A stretch of DNA of 64,000 nucleotides. Source: Holothuria scabra. Lineage: Eukaryota; Echinodermata; Holothuroidea; Aspidochirotida; Holothuriidae. The DNA lies in the NCBI GenBank assembly GCA_037179385.1, contig CM074196.1, positions 28,913,986-28,977,985 on the forward strand, read 5' to 3'. Shown here piece by piece: positions 37,201-50,800 of the stretch (position 1 is the stretch's first letter; each line of letters starts with the position of its first letter). A program made the position numbers and the translations under genes. The notes beneath the pieces were generated by a model. The model was not told the origin of the DNA and did not search any database. It saw only the letters and a program-made list of their open reading frames with translations.

Positions 37201-40200
37201 CACAATAAACATGAAATCAACTAAGTATCAAACGCTCCATCATAATGTTAAACAGGAACACATGTTGGAGAACGAATAATGTTGTTGAACATTTTTCTTA
37301 GTGCTGTAACATTTTCCGAAATTCATTTGTTCCTCGACATCTACAAACCTACATACCTACAAAGTTAAGGAAAACATGCACCCAGCAGAATTAGTCAAAT
37401 TTAATGTAAAAACTGAACCTTATGAGAGCTTACTAAGTAAGGTTTCTCAAGTAAAACTGCGGCCTTTAAAAATACAAACAAACCTTTGCAAATATATAGA
37501 ACACTTATAAGGGTAATTGAATACCGAAGAAATTTATCCTTTACAAGAATCTTTATAATACTTATATATTTTCCATTAACGGAATAACTTTGTTTACATT
37601 TTGAACGAATATACAAACAAAATAAACGTTGATGTTTCTTTGTTCTTGAAAGAAGAACTTAAACTTAAAATCCTGTGCTTACAAAAATTAAAGATACAAA
37701 AGAAAAATAATAGTTGCAATTATTTACAGTAGCCTACATGACGAATTCCCCAGGCAGAGGCTGCGGAGCCAATTTTGAAGTGCGGGGGCTAATCATCGAA
37801 GCGGCCCAATATGTCCAATAAAATAAATGCAGTTTTAGGCGGCCCCAAATGCCCACAGCAAAAAAGTGCGGGGCTAAGGCCCCCTAAGCCCCCTACCCAA
37901 GTCACCCAAGTCCCCCCCCCCCAGCCAAAATGCCCAGCTGGGCCCCAACTGGGTTTCAGCTGGGCTACCTCCTGGGCCCAGCTAAAGCCCAGCTGTGCCC
38001 CGCTTCAATAACTGAAGCCTAGCTGGGCTTCAACTGGGCTTCAGCTGGGAAAGGCTAGCCCAGTTGGGCCCCACGTGGGAACACCTGACAAACACGAATG
38101 GGCCCCAGCTGGGGCCCAGCAAGTAGCCCAGCTGAAACCCAGTTGGGGCCCAGCTGGTCATGTTGGATGGGCCACCCCCCCCCCCTCCCCCGTCTCCGCG
38201 GTCCCTCCACAGTTGTGTAAGATGCGCGTGTTTGCGACTGCTTAAAAATGTGGAGTTTATTTGTAGTAAAAATTAAAACTTTTGAAAGAAATTTGGTTTT
38301 TGTTGGTACTAAAAAAATTTAGGGTGTTTTTTGAAGAATCTGTCCTTCATAAGGGAGAAAGCAAAAACGTTATATGGGCCACAGCTGAAATTCTTTTGGG
38401 GTTACGCATTGAATCGTACAAGACCTACGAACTAAGGCTTCGAGACGAGACTCGAAGTTTGCCCGGATAGTTTTTCCCTTTTTTAACGAATCTTTGAAAA
38501 TTGAGAGCTTATTATAAAGAAGAAACTTTGGACTTTAATAAAAGGAAATTTGGTTTTTGGTAAGGTTATAATGAAACATTTGGTTTCTTTTATTAAGTGA
38601 TATGCCTTTCAGGAGCAAAATTAGGTAGTTTGCCGGGTGATTAACAGAGTTGGCTTTGGTTATTTATTGTACGGAATATCCATCGAAATTGAATTATTTT
38701 GCCACTTTTAACAATCTAAAGCTAATATTGGAGAAAAATTATAATTTTATGACAGTTTGGGGGTTTTATGGAGGAATCTGACGTTCTCATGAGGAAAATC
38801 AACTAGGGGGTGATCTGTAGTTTTGTTGAGGTTACTGAATATCATCATGCAGATTTAGGCCCTCGGACCATATTGGAGCATTCTCCCGAGGAAAAAATTT
38901 GGCTTCGCATATATTTGAAGTTTTATATTTTATTTATTGTCATAGGCGTACGGGAGCGTGTCAGTTTGGGAGAGGCAGAATTCTTTTTTGTCCGAAAAAA
39001 TGTTATCCTGCCCGAAAGATTATCTAAGTCGAGCTCACAGATTTTTTAAAAAAATTGAGAACCCCCGGACAGCAGAAAATGGCATTTCCTGGGCTCGTAA
39101 CTAGAATTAAAGAAGTCCTTTTTCAAGTTTCTTTCGCAATGAAATTATTTTCACTTCATAATACTGCCCCAAAACGAAGAATAATTTAAAAACACCCATT
39201 GTTCTGTTCAGATATCTGTTCGACTAAAACATATCTATGCGGACGCAACCATCCGTTGGCGCGGAGCGTACAGAAAATTGTTATATAGAGAAAAATCCCA
39301 ACTTGCTAATGATCAGAAAAATACCAGATAAAAGGTACTGCTACAATTAGATGTAATGGTATTTTCTCTTTTCGGGGGAAACTATCCAACGGCATTGAAA
39401 ACATACTATAATGTTTTTGACTGTATTAAGAATCTTTGTTGAATTCAATTGCAAGGTCAACTAAGTAGATGAAATTTTTAACGTGACTGCCCGAACTCCA
39501 GACTATAAATGGTTTTTTGAAAATATGTCACGTTACATGGTGCCTTCAAATAAATTCTCAGTCAGATTTATGGGGGGAATTTATCACACCACTGTTAATC
39601 ATTATGGGTAGCTGAAAACGACATGGCCGATATTCATTACCTTTGTGAGAATTCGGCTGTCCGGGCAGGCCAGATGGCAGACCATTGGGTAGTGCACGCA
39701 CATGAACAACCTCTCGTCCGTTTTTGTAAGGAGAATTCGGAATTGTGAGTTTCCTTGAAGAATATGGTCTTCTAGTAAACAAGATCAAGAAGGTCGTCCG
39801 AGTGACTACATCTTTTATCGTGGGTCTATAGATGAAGGCGCCCCGACGAAATTGGATTTTCTCAACAACAGGGGGTGGGTAGCCCGTCCCCGTCGGAGTC
39901 ATGGCCTTGCGCGCACGGACTGAAGATGGGATGAGGGATAGAGGAGCTAGTAAGAAGTGATTAAAACCGATTCAGATATGCACTAAAATAACGTCACAAA
40001 AGAAAATATAGTTCAAAAAGAAAAAAAATCATGGTCATCCTTCCAGTAACTTCAGTCTTTTACGTTTTTCATGTTAAGGCCTCCCCCAAAAAGTTTCCGT
40101 CCTTCCCCGACGGGGGAAGAGATAGGACAAGGTACATAGAATGAGGTTTAACCGAGTTAAGAAGTGATTTAAAATCGATTCCGATATGTATTAAAATAGC

Positions 40201-41026
40201 AACACGAAACAAAATATATGTTCTAGATCGCCCATCCAGTAACTTCAGTAATTGCCTGGCTTTTTATTTTATTTTTTAAATTTTTTGGCCTCCCCAACGA
40301 AATCGCCGACCTTCCCCGACGGGGGGGGGGGAGGCATGGCCCCCGGTCCCCCGCTGGCGCCACCCCTGGAATAAACATAACGGTACTAACTGACAATCAT
40401 CATTTTATCGAAACATGGCAAGGAGTTACGTAATTTTAACTATACATTTTACATTTCAATGTTGAATACAAAAATAAAGAGCAAAATTTAACTGTCAGTG
40501 TAATACAAACGAAAGGAAAGTTAACCATCTTTGATTGAAACAAAGGACTTACCAGCTATCCAAACCTTCTTTTTTCATTGTAGCTATCTTTAGTCTTTTT
40601 CCCCGAAAGGAAGAAATTTATTTACATCTGAACATATATATAAATATATATATATACAGAACTAGTTGAGTACATATAATATTTACAATATGTACATTAT
40701 AGTTTCTTAATTTCATGCACCATGTGTATCAGTAAAAACGCAATTTCCTGCTTGGATTTTAAACATTTCATTTTTAAATTATAAATACCGTGATAAAAAA
40801 ATTTAAAAAAACCCTAATTTTATTTTAAAAATGAAACACTTTTACTTATACTTCTAGTAATAACAATAAGTTAGAGCTCATTATCTTGGACGAAGCTATT
40901 GTATTTTTTTAAATTTTCCCGAAGGAAGAAACATAGGAAGTTCTGAAATATTAATATTACCACTGTATGAGGATGCTGGCAACAGTGAAAAAAAACTTGG
41001 GGAAAAATCTGCGTTGTAAAATAGCT
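31266..41026. other. Repeat-rich intergenic region, no gene recognised
   Basis: Both strands lack recognisable coding sequence; open frames of up to about 116 codons do not resemble known proteins. It contains diverged copies of one non-coding repeat at about 32450-33000 and 39180-39580 (shared CAGAGCATACGGAAAATT-like and GAACcCCAGAC words). It also holds a CA-rich patch at 33115-33165, poly-C/poly-G runs at 35638-35668, a CAGCTG-rich repeat at 37915-38170, and GC-rich CCTTCCCCGACGGGG words near 40100-40330. Confidence 0.55.
37915..38170. repeat. Degenerate palindromic minisatellite rich in CAGCTGGG
   Basis: Words such as CCCAGCTGGG, GGGCCCCAGCTGGGG and AACTGGGCTTCAGCTGGG recur in both orientations at irregular 10-25 bp spacing. 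Because CAGCTG and GGGCCC are self-complementary, either strand could fold into multiple stems. No coding role is evident. Confidence 0.85.
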
Positions 41027-41100
41027 AGGCACCACCCGGATTCGAACCGGGGATCTCCTGTTTACTAGACAGGCGCTTTAACCGACTAAGCCATGGCGCC
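41027..41100 (-). tRNA. tRNA-Thr (AGT anticodon)
   Basis: The minus strand folds into a complete 74-nt tRNA without an intron. The acceptor stem GGCGCCA pairs with TGGTGCC (one G-U pair) and is followed by discriminator T. The anticodon stem CCTGT/ACAGG encloses the loop CTAGTAA, so the anticodon is AGT (read as IGU, Thr). The T arm CCCGGTTCGAATCCGGG supplies the B box and the A box is TGGCTTAGTCGG. A TTTT run begins five bases after the 3' end on the minus strand and fits RNA polymerase III termination. It lies about 700 bp upstream of the CATIP start codon, in the opposite direction. Confidence 0.97.
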
Positions 41101-41806
41101 GATGTTGGAATGGGGAACAAATAATATATTGATACTAGCAGTTTAGGTAAAGGATTCTTCCATTGTATTCGCCTTTAATATTGTATTGAAAGTGATGGAC
41201 AGGAATGATTTGTTTCTATGGGGATGTTTGTCTATTTTTTGGTAAAGCTTGGGAGAGATAGACCAGAAGGGTGCGATGAATATAACTCACAGCGCAACTT
41301 TAGACCTTTCACTTGCACAAACTAAAGTGAACGAGTCCAATCGTGAGCAACAGTGAAGTGCATGTAGGCCTAGGCTATTTCCATAGTGATCTATGTGTGT
41401 GCTTTTTTTCACACTGGTAGTGGTAATGCATTGGAATTGAATGCACTCGCGTTCTTATTACCTCAAGTGCATGGGATATGTACGTGCGCGGCGGACACAC
41501 AGGCATAGCCTAGCCTAGGCCTTGTGCAATTTTGCGGTTACTGTGAATAGTTAGTAGAGAAATAACGTTACATCGATCCCTAAAGCTTCGCAGAATCGAC
41601 ACACTGTAACTTAATTATTCGAAGTTCCTGGTTACCAAGTGCAAGTGTCATTAACCCGGGGCAAAACTAAGATTTAAAGGCCAAATTTAACGAAGTTTAT
41701 TACGTTGCCCAATCGGTTATTAACAAGTCGGGCTTTAAATTAATAGGCTCATAAACTTGCCCGTCAGTTTGTCAAGTTAATCTGTGGTTGGTGCGACGAA
41801 ATAGAC
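41101..41806 (+). promoter_or_regulatory. Probable CATIP promoter and 5' UTR region
   Basis: The region sits between the divergent tRNA-Thr gene and the candidate CATIP ATG. It is less AT-rich and has more CpG (for example near 41480-41500) than the surroundings. No TATA box was identified with confidence, and the transcription start is unknown. Confidence 0.3.
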
Positions 41807-41844
41807 ATGGAGTCGGCCGATGGCGAGGGTGAAGCAATGTCCAG
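41807..41844 (+). CDS. CATIP: CATIP candidate exon 1 with start codon
   Basis: The ATG at 41807 opens MESADGEGEAMSR, ending AG before donor GTAGGC (phase 2). The acidic, poorly conserved N-terminus suits the family, but there is no direct similarity to prove it. The GAC-ATG-G context is acceptable. Confidence 0.6.
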
Positions 41845-44800
41845 GTAGGCTAAACCTCAAACTATTATGAGTCGTACTCGGAACTTTGCAGTTAATAACA
41901 GTTACTGGTTAGGCCTGAGTTAGGCTAGGCCTTAAGTAGGCCTAGGCTAGGCTAAAGCTACACAGTTAAGTTATTGCCAGCCAAAGCTAGGTCTAGGGCC
42001 TAGGCTACCCTCACGTTTTAGGCCAACGTCACTCACTTCCTGACTATACAGCTCAGGCTTGGAGCCCCTTCTCTGAAAAGGACAAGTTTCTTTTACAGCA
42101 AGTTCAGAGGAGAGCCACTCGCCTTAAGGTGAGGTGTGAAATTTACCTCATCACACAACAATCACATCAACTTCGATGTTGCTGGCCAAAGGCCAATTCA
42201 TTGCTCCAAAAGCAAGGAAAACCAATCCAAATAGTGACAATAACATAACATAACATAACAAGCCCCCATAAGATGCCCTGAAGTCCAGGCCCTTATCATT
42301 TAACTCTTCGAAGATCCAATGCCACAGTGAGTGTGGTTGAACACCAACTAGTGCTCAGAGGTAACGAGTGTGTACTAATAGTAATAGCTCCCAATCCTGC
42401 TCCCGGGACCGCCATTTAACGTCCCCATCCGACGGATGTGAGCGCATCCCCAGTCTTTCGCCACTTTCCCAAAGGCTGGAGGGGGAGGAGGTTATACTTG
42501 CTCTGCACCACTGCTCAGCAGCTGAAGTGAGCAAGCGGACAACTTCCTGAGTCGGACAACTTCCTGAGTCGGACAACTTCCTGAAACGGACAACCAAATA
42601 CCCAATTTTGTAATTCACCAATTTTAAACCCCCTCAGCATCACTGTGAACAGCTATGCTGAACAAGCTAATTTTTAGACCCCAGAAAATTTCCAAGTGGT
42701 TCCACAGGGATTTGATCCGGGGACCTTCAGTATGCAAGGCAGTACGCTCAAACCACCGAGCCATCTCATTTGCAGTTAGGCCTAGCCTAACATTAGGCTT
42801 AAATATTGTGGGCTTACCTTGGTGTGCTCAAACTAATTTCCTATGGTATCACTATTAATGGTATGAATTATTGAATGTCATTCGTAATTTAGGCCTAGCC
42901 TAACTAGGCCTAGGCCTATCAAAATGCAAAATCGTTTGTCCAGGTCAATGGTGAGCAGTCTGATTATTTCTTCTGTAATGTTGGAGTCAGACAAGGTGAA
43001 AACCTGTCTCCCGTTCTTTTTGCCCTGTTTTTAGGCCAAGTAAAAAAAAAATCAGAACTCGTCCCCGCATCCTGTTTTGCCCCCGCATCAAATTTTTTTT
43101 ATTTTTTATTTCTGAAAATTTATCCTGTAGTGTTATATTTTTATCAGAAATTTGGAAATAGAAAACTTGACGTACGAAATATATCAGATTCTGTGAGATT
43201 TTGTGAGCAAAATATCAAAAGCATACAAAATATTGCACTGTGTTGCAGAAAAAAAATATATGCAGTGACTACACTTCACAATGTCAATGGAACGGGGCAA
43301 ACGGTTAATCCTAATTCAATTAAAATGAGACAGACTTCTTTTTCAAAGTAGGAACAAATCTGTTTTAAAAAACCTTGCTAAGTTTGCAACTCTCATCATT
43401 GACTTTTCAGCTAATTTATTTATTTTTTTGTTAGGCTGGTGGCACAGTTTTCTCACTGCCTTCATAAGTTATATAGATGTACTGTACAGTACTTGTTCTT
43501 CTTTTCATCTCTCTCTCTCCATCTCATTTTCTTTTCTCTTCTTATCCCTTTGCCTCTTGTAAACTTGAATCTTTTCTTGTACGGTATCATTTTATGTAAA
43601 TATTTTCTGCTTTTGTCTTTTTGATTCTAAAACCTCAAATGAGGTAAACAGAATAAACTGAAACTGGAGCTGAGAAGGATAAGGGGGGACATGCTCCAGG
43701 TTTACAAGTTTCTTTCTGAAAGGAATCCCCTTTTGGCTTGTATTTAAGGGTTTAAAGTAATTCTCAGGTTCGTGGGCATTGTAAAAAGCTGGAAAAGCCT
43801 TTTTCCATGCTTGACATTAGGAAGTTTTGTTTCTCCCATAGAGTTGTCAACGAATGGAATTGTCTGCCAGATTGGGTAGTTAACACCCTGTCAATTTACT
43901 GCTTTAAAGTTAACACTGAAAAGTTTTTATTTATAGACAGAAAAAAGGTATTTATGGTTGGTGATTCACTGAATTCAACTAGCCTAATTTGAAGAAACAA
44001 CACAGTTTTAATGATTAAAATCAGTGTGCACCCCTAATAAGAAATGGATCAGTATTGACCCCATAGACTGTCAATATTACAGTTCAAGTGATATGTACAG
44101 TACCGTATTTCATTGAAAAGACCAACCCAATTCAGAACACTTGATCATTAGCCTTTTTATGAAGTTGATTGAGGACAGTAGGACCGTCAAAACTGAAGGC
44201 TATTAAGTGTTAGACAGTATAGGCTAGGTACAGCATGCTAACTTCCCCACCAACACTGCCCTGGCAACAAGTTGGATCTTGGAAATACGTACGGTATCAG
44301 ATATTTTAGTAATACTGTACCACAGTGTGACAGTGTAAGGTTCTCATTTTGGGGTGATTCAAAGACACTGATGAAATTCTTACTGTTCTCTGTGAACTAG
44401 GCATCGGATTTAATTATTTTTGCATTTTACCAACCCTCAAAACAGTACCCAAACCATGCTCAATGAGATCTTACCAAGTCCAATTAAAAGAAGTATGGAT
44501 TAGTAAATGTACATTACACCATAAGTTCTACATAGTGTAATCAATTGCCAGTTCATCTGCTACTAAATCAATGTACAGTGACTTCAGTAAAAAGGAGAAC
44601 AGTACTGTATCCCATTTCAACCCAAGCTAAGACTACCTAGTTCAACATACTGTATATACTGTATGCCTACAGCCTATGCAATACTATCTCAAAGGATTGT
44701 TGGTGTGTATTGTTTAGTTAGCAATATATACTCCCAAAAGAAATCGTTATTTTCTACAAATTGTCTTTTTTATTTAAATTGTTTTGTATATGCACAACAT

Positions 44801-47800
44801 TTTCATACAGAGCACAATACTTTGGTCATGTATCCCATTACTGTATATTAATGAACCATGGAGGGGTTGTCTTGTAAGTTTCTTGTACACACTGCAACAG
44901 TGGGTTATAAATATTTTTATTTTTCCATACATTTTTATCCTTTTTTTTTTTTTTTACAAATCTGAGCCATGCAAGCTGAAAACTTCATTTTTATAGGTTA
45001 ATATGGAGTACACACTAGCATCCAGGAAATTTTGTGACATCATTCCTGTTAGAAATTTAAAAATATTAAAACAAAATCTGATTAAAATCATTAAAATCCA
45101 GTTTTTTTTATTTAAAAAAAAAATCAACAACCCTGGTTCTAATTTTTCTTGTTCAAAACTATATGCATGATTTCACTTGCACATTTGTTCATACTAATAT
45201 TTCCTTATTGTTACTGAAATTTTCCCACAAAAATACACTTTGATCATTGTGTTTTGAAAAGTTTCCCAATCAACTGACTTTGTTGGAAGACGGATACAAT
45301 GTTTGTGAGGCTGACAAATCACTTAATGCAAGATCTGTTAAATAGGAGTTTGATGAAAGGGGGAGTTTCCAACGGCTGGCTAAATTGGGTCCCTAACGTA
45401 CTTCTACCTTGTATAGCAGTACTGGGAGCATAACTGATAATTCATCACTTCTAGTTTCAGTCCAGAAACAATGTTTTGGCCCCAGTTACCAAGGTGACCC
45501 CAATCAACAATTTCATTGTGGATATGGTATAACACAATTCTCAGTAGTGACAGCCCTTTGCTTGGAATCAAATTTTAAAAAGAGGCGAATTAAACTCATA
45601 TAGCTCACTCTAAAAATGTCCTCGTCAAATTGGAAAAAAATCTAATCTTAAATCTTGTCAAAACTTTTGACTACATTCTGCTCATAAGTGAAATGAAAAG
45701 TTTATCCTTGAGCCATTTCTATCTTTTGAAACATATCTTGCTAAATGTATTTAACAAGATTCCATTGGGTGCCCCATTTGACTGATTTTAGAGTGCATGC
45801 ACTGATGTTTTGATTACGTTAGGGCCTTGTATGCTCACCAGGATATGCTATGGATCAATTAACTAGGATTGTGTGTCATGATGGGTAAGTATGAATTTTT
45901 GGGACAGTTGTGGGAAATGCTAGGTACTGTAGAGACGTCACATCAGAATCTGCCCGACAGGAAATCAAGATCCCCTGACATGGGTGGGCAACATTCCAAA
46001 GGCTAAGCCCTAACAGAGGCAATGAGTTCCTGGTGAAAAATAAGCCTATTTGCATTTCTAGAGAGGTTCTTAGAGCAACTAGGAAGAAACGCAAGTGTTG
46101 GCATCACTAGAGGGCCAATAAAAGCCCAGGTAACTTAGCAGCTTACTGGAAGCAGGAACTCTTAGTTAAAATTTTGGTAATTGGAACTAAAACTAGGTTT
46201 GAAAAGCAGTTGGCCAAGAATAACCCCAAAGCCTTTCATGCCTACAGGATGTGAGGTCTAGGCAAAAACTTAAGGAGGGTGTGGGCCCTCTACAAGGTTA
46301 TGATAATACTTTGGTTTGTGACCAACAGGATAAGCTAACTTGTTAAATGACTATTTTGTATCCAATTTTACCAAGGAATCATCTTTGTTGGGGACTTGTA
46401 GGGGTTCTGATGTCTCTTCTTCAATTAGTTATGTCATTTTTTCGGAGGAACAGGTTTGTAGAAAGTTAAAGAGTTTGAAGGCTAGTAAAGCCCCTGGGCC
46501 AGATGGGAACCAGATTTTTTTGTAAACTTGGGTAGCATTATGTACATGATCTGAGTTAAAACAAACATGAAAACTGCAATAACTGTCACAGAATTAATTT
46601 AAAGTTCATAAATTATAGCTTATTATCAGTACATGTTACAGTATATAACATTTGAACACCTTTATTTAGCCCTTAAAAATGACTGAGCCAAACAGGTAAC
46701 AAAGTTATAAAAGTAACTGATTTACATACATGTAACAAATATGACTTCAAACTCTTCCAACTGTGTGAAATACAGACTGAAAGGATGAAAAGACCTTTCA
46801 TGCAATAAGTATACTGCAGTGCACAGTAGTACTGTACAAAATTGATAATCCTACAGTTGTACCTGAGTCACATCATTCAAGGCAGTGTTTTAGTTTAATT
46901 GCATTGCCTGTCTACAAATAAACACTTAAACACTTCACTTTACTTTATTTCTTAACACTTGCTCATTAAAGTTGTGTAGTACAAGCAGGATATGTGTTTC
47001 ATCTTGAATTTCAGAAGACATTACTCATTACAAATTAAAGTTGCCTATGGGGTCAATATCAATGTTTTCTGTCCCTAATAATTAATCACACACACTTAAG
47101 TATACACAATATGATTAGTGTTCAACCGATCATCTGTTCAGTAATCGGCATCCAGCTGATTATTCCGTCATTGGTACATAATCGGCATCGGTAAAATTCT
47201 GCCATTCAACCGATCATTGCCACAGATTATTTGCAAACTGGAAAAAAGGGGCTAAATATACTTGAAAAAGGGCTCTTTGGTTAATATCCTCGTAAATACT
47301 CAATCCACTAACTTCCCGCTAAAACGAGGTGCATTGATAATCACAAACGTATAAATTTTACCCCTGCCATGGGATTGTTTGATATTTTCCGCTATAACCC
47401 GTTGTTTTACCTTAAATTATATTTGGAATTGCATTGAAGGTGTATTCCTTGCTGTCTCTCAGAAAGCGCTGTGTAAGTTGCTGTAAAATTTGTTCTGCAC
47501 AATACACATTGTACATACTGGCTTATATAGCCAGCTAGCGAAGCCGGGCGGGTCCCATGCTAAATTTACATAGAAACAGCACCACAAATATCTGCATACG
47601 TGGATTATATGGGGATTTGACTTACATGCATTTCAGTTGCAGATTCTTTTTAAACAAGACGTAAGTTTGGACAAGAACTGCTAAAAATATATAGGGATAT
47701 TTATATCCGAAAGGAACCATAAGATACGTTAATCGGGTGCAATTGTTTTGCTGCCCAGAACTGCTAAGATTATCATGATTGCTCTACATGGGGTTGGTTA

Positions 47801-50800
47801 AGGTGGGAGCTAGAGAGTAGCTACAGTACATTAATGCAACTACAACCCAGTACAGTGGGGATGAAAACTAGACAGAGCATGATGTTGGCCTTTAAACTAA
47901 ATTATCAAGGGGCATGTGACATCAACTGCAAACAATTCTATTGTATTAACAGTTGATTTGTATCTTCACTTTTGAATTTAAAATATTACCCCTACAAAAA
48001 TGATATCCCGTTTGTGAAACATACGGAACTATTCCCAGTATTTTCTACCCTGAACTGGTTATGGTATACACGATGTGCACAAAGCAAGGGGTGCATACTT
48101 AAGAGACAAACATGTGATTTCCCTCTTTCTAATAATTGGTAATTGGCATCGGGCTGATTGTTAAATTAATTAATTGGTAATCGGGTATTACCGATTAAAG
48201 CATAATTGGTCGACCACTAAATATGATGTTATCAAACAAATAATATGTAATGTCAGAATGTGTGATATACAGTATCTCTTCCAAAAAAATTATTGATGAA
48301 AGATGTGCTTCAGTTTTTAGATATCATGGCATGTTTAAATACTAGAAATGGTGTATAAAACAATGGTGCTGTGCATAGTTAAAACAAATTTATCAACATT
48401 TCCCATTAGTCCTTCACAAACATTATGCCACAAAGCAGAAAACTCCTATCCCAGAATTTCTCTGCTTTTCTGAATTTCACTTTATTCATCTGCATTGCAA
48501 AAATCCGCTTCCGGCCGGATTTCAAGTTGGTTCCGGCAAAATCCGCTTCCGACCGGATCCAAAATTTTGGATCCGGTGCATCCCTACATTCATGTTAACA
48601 TTTTAACTTGCTACCCTGAGACTGAAACATCTACACAGTATTGTGTAAGCCTACAGGTACAGTATAACATCATGTATTAAATTTTAAAGGACTCAAAGGG
48701 ATCATACAGTAGGTACAAATTTTGGACAACATTCTCAGGAACAGGGTTGACCTTACAGTACTGTACTTCCAGTCAGTCAAACAGCTGACCACCTGCCATA
48801 ATGATGCTTATTGGTGACCTGTTTATTTTTTATGGACATTTAGGTCCAAAGTCCCATGTGGGGCCTAAGGCCCTTTGTTTGAAATCCACGTTGTGGCTCT
48901 CTGAGGACAAACAGAATAAAAAGTGGAGGTGACAGAGGAGATTGTTACCCACACTCAAAATGTCATTTTAGAGGACCAGTTCTCTCACCCAAAACAGTAC
49001 AAATTCTCCTAACCTTCTTATTGAAGCCACTCCCACAATTGTCGGAAATTCATCCTCATCCAGACACAGTCTCAATTTATTGCTTCAGGGTGAATATAAA
49101 AATGCTCAGTGTGTATAATCAAAACACTCTCAGTACCATGTAATACAAGCTTTGACACTTTGCATTGTTTGAATTAGCTGTCAATCAAAGAGCTGATCCA
49201 ATTGAGAATTTTGGTACACCCTTACCAGAATTGGAGTTTGGGCTGAGAGGATTGGTCCTTTAAGTGGTTTGGGGCTGTTGCGCAGTTCAAAAAACAGCTT
49301 AAGTTATATTCTTGTTTAGTTGATTGTGGTTTGCTGGTATTATTTTCCTTGGTTTCTTAGCACATTGATCCTATGCAATTTGCACTTTCTAAAAGTTTTT
49401 ATGTATGTATGTAGATATGAGAACGAAGTTAGTAACAGGCACAGTATAGTAGTATACAGTTAGGCCTACAGTAGCATATGCCTCATTGTTAGTGTGCATC
49501 TTTGTTACCTATAGTATGAACTATAGGAGATAATTTGAATGTGGACAAACTATGGAAAGGTCAGGAAATGGTCTTGAAAAGGTCTGGAAAGTTTTTCATT
49601 CACCACAAAGTGTAGGAACCCTGAAAGGTGCAATCTGAAGGGTTTTTAAGGGGAAGTTCAAGCAAAAATTTAATTTTCACATCTGAAAGAAGAACCAAAT
49701 CTACACAGTATGGTGAAATTTCCTTTCAAAGTGGTCACGTAAGTCTCAAGATATCAGTTCATTAAGTCCCTAGGTTTGTGTTTTAAAGTGACTTGAGGGC
49801 AACAGAGTATGCAGTACCATTTCCTCACATTAACAAGGATTGCTTTGTTTCCCTTTGTTTTTTCAGATTTTGTGTTGACCTTGAAGTTTACAGTATAGGA
49901 CCTCCCTGCAGGGAATGCAAAGCTTTTAAAGTTCTCATGCCACTTATGCAATCACATTCTGATAATGTGAAATTATTAACGAGAAAATAAGCTGTACATT
50001 TTAAAGAAAAGCAAAAGACTGCTAATTAATGTGAGGATGTGATATGCTTGCTTCAAGTTCACTTTTTGTTGTAAATGTGACAACTTACTTGCTCATATCT
50101 TGAGAACCATGCATTAGATTTCAATGCAAATTTCACCAAAATCTTAATTGAGAACCAAGAAACTAACAAATTTTTTTTTTTTAATTTTCATGGTATTGAA
50201 AAAGGGGATTTTACCTTCCTCTTTTTGAAAAGGAAGGGGGGGGGTTACCCTCCTTAAAGGAAACATTGATAGTTAGTATGTTAGAGTTTTAGGGCCCAGT
50301 TTCCTGTTGGTTCAGGTTGAGCCGGCCACAACCTTTTTTCTGGTTGTGGCTCACTGGCTTGTTTTCCCTACTCTGTTGCTTATGCAGAGCATCAAGCACA
50401 ATGGCAGTAGGTTCCATCTTTAGAGTCTTTGGTATGACTCTTTGATATTAGTCTTTCTAATATCATACCTGAATACACAGGCGCATTCACTCAAAGCTTT
50501 GACGATAAGTTACTAGTACAGTATAGTAGTATTTTTCATCTTGTTTCGCTCATTTCCTTTTCCTTAAGTTTTAATTTAAAAGTTTCCAATTGAATGAAAC
50601 TGCCATGGATGCAGTTGAATCTAAAACTATTCATGGAATTTTTATTGACATTTTCCATCGTAGGAGTGGAATACTTCCCTTGCATCAAGTTTTCTCCCCA
50701 GTGTAGCATATATATGAGCTTCATAGTTCTGTAAATCAATGTTTAATCAGTTACATTAAATTCACTTCCACATGATAAATGATGCTGCGCTATTTTCCAT

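Noticed and set aside
39558..39902. 114-codon minus-strand open frame
   Set aside because: Overlaps a non-coding dispersed repeat with relatives near 32.5-33.0 kb; no protein similarity.
41631..41645. GTTACC word upstream of CATIP as an RFX X-box
   Set aside because: Only one half-site fits the X-box consensus; the second half does not match, so it is not supported.
42688..42770. Second tRNA gene
   Set aside because: A and B boxes are present but the acceptor ends do not pair and the arms are degenerate; a SINE head is more likely.
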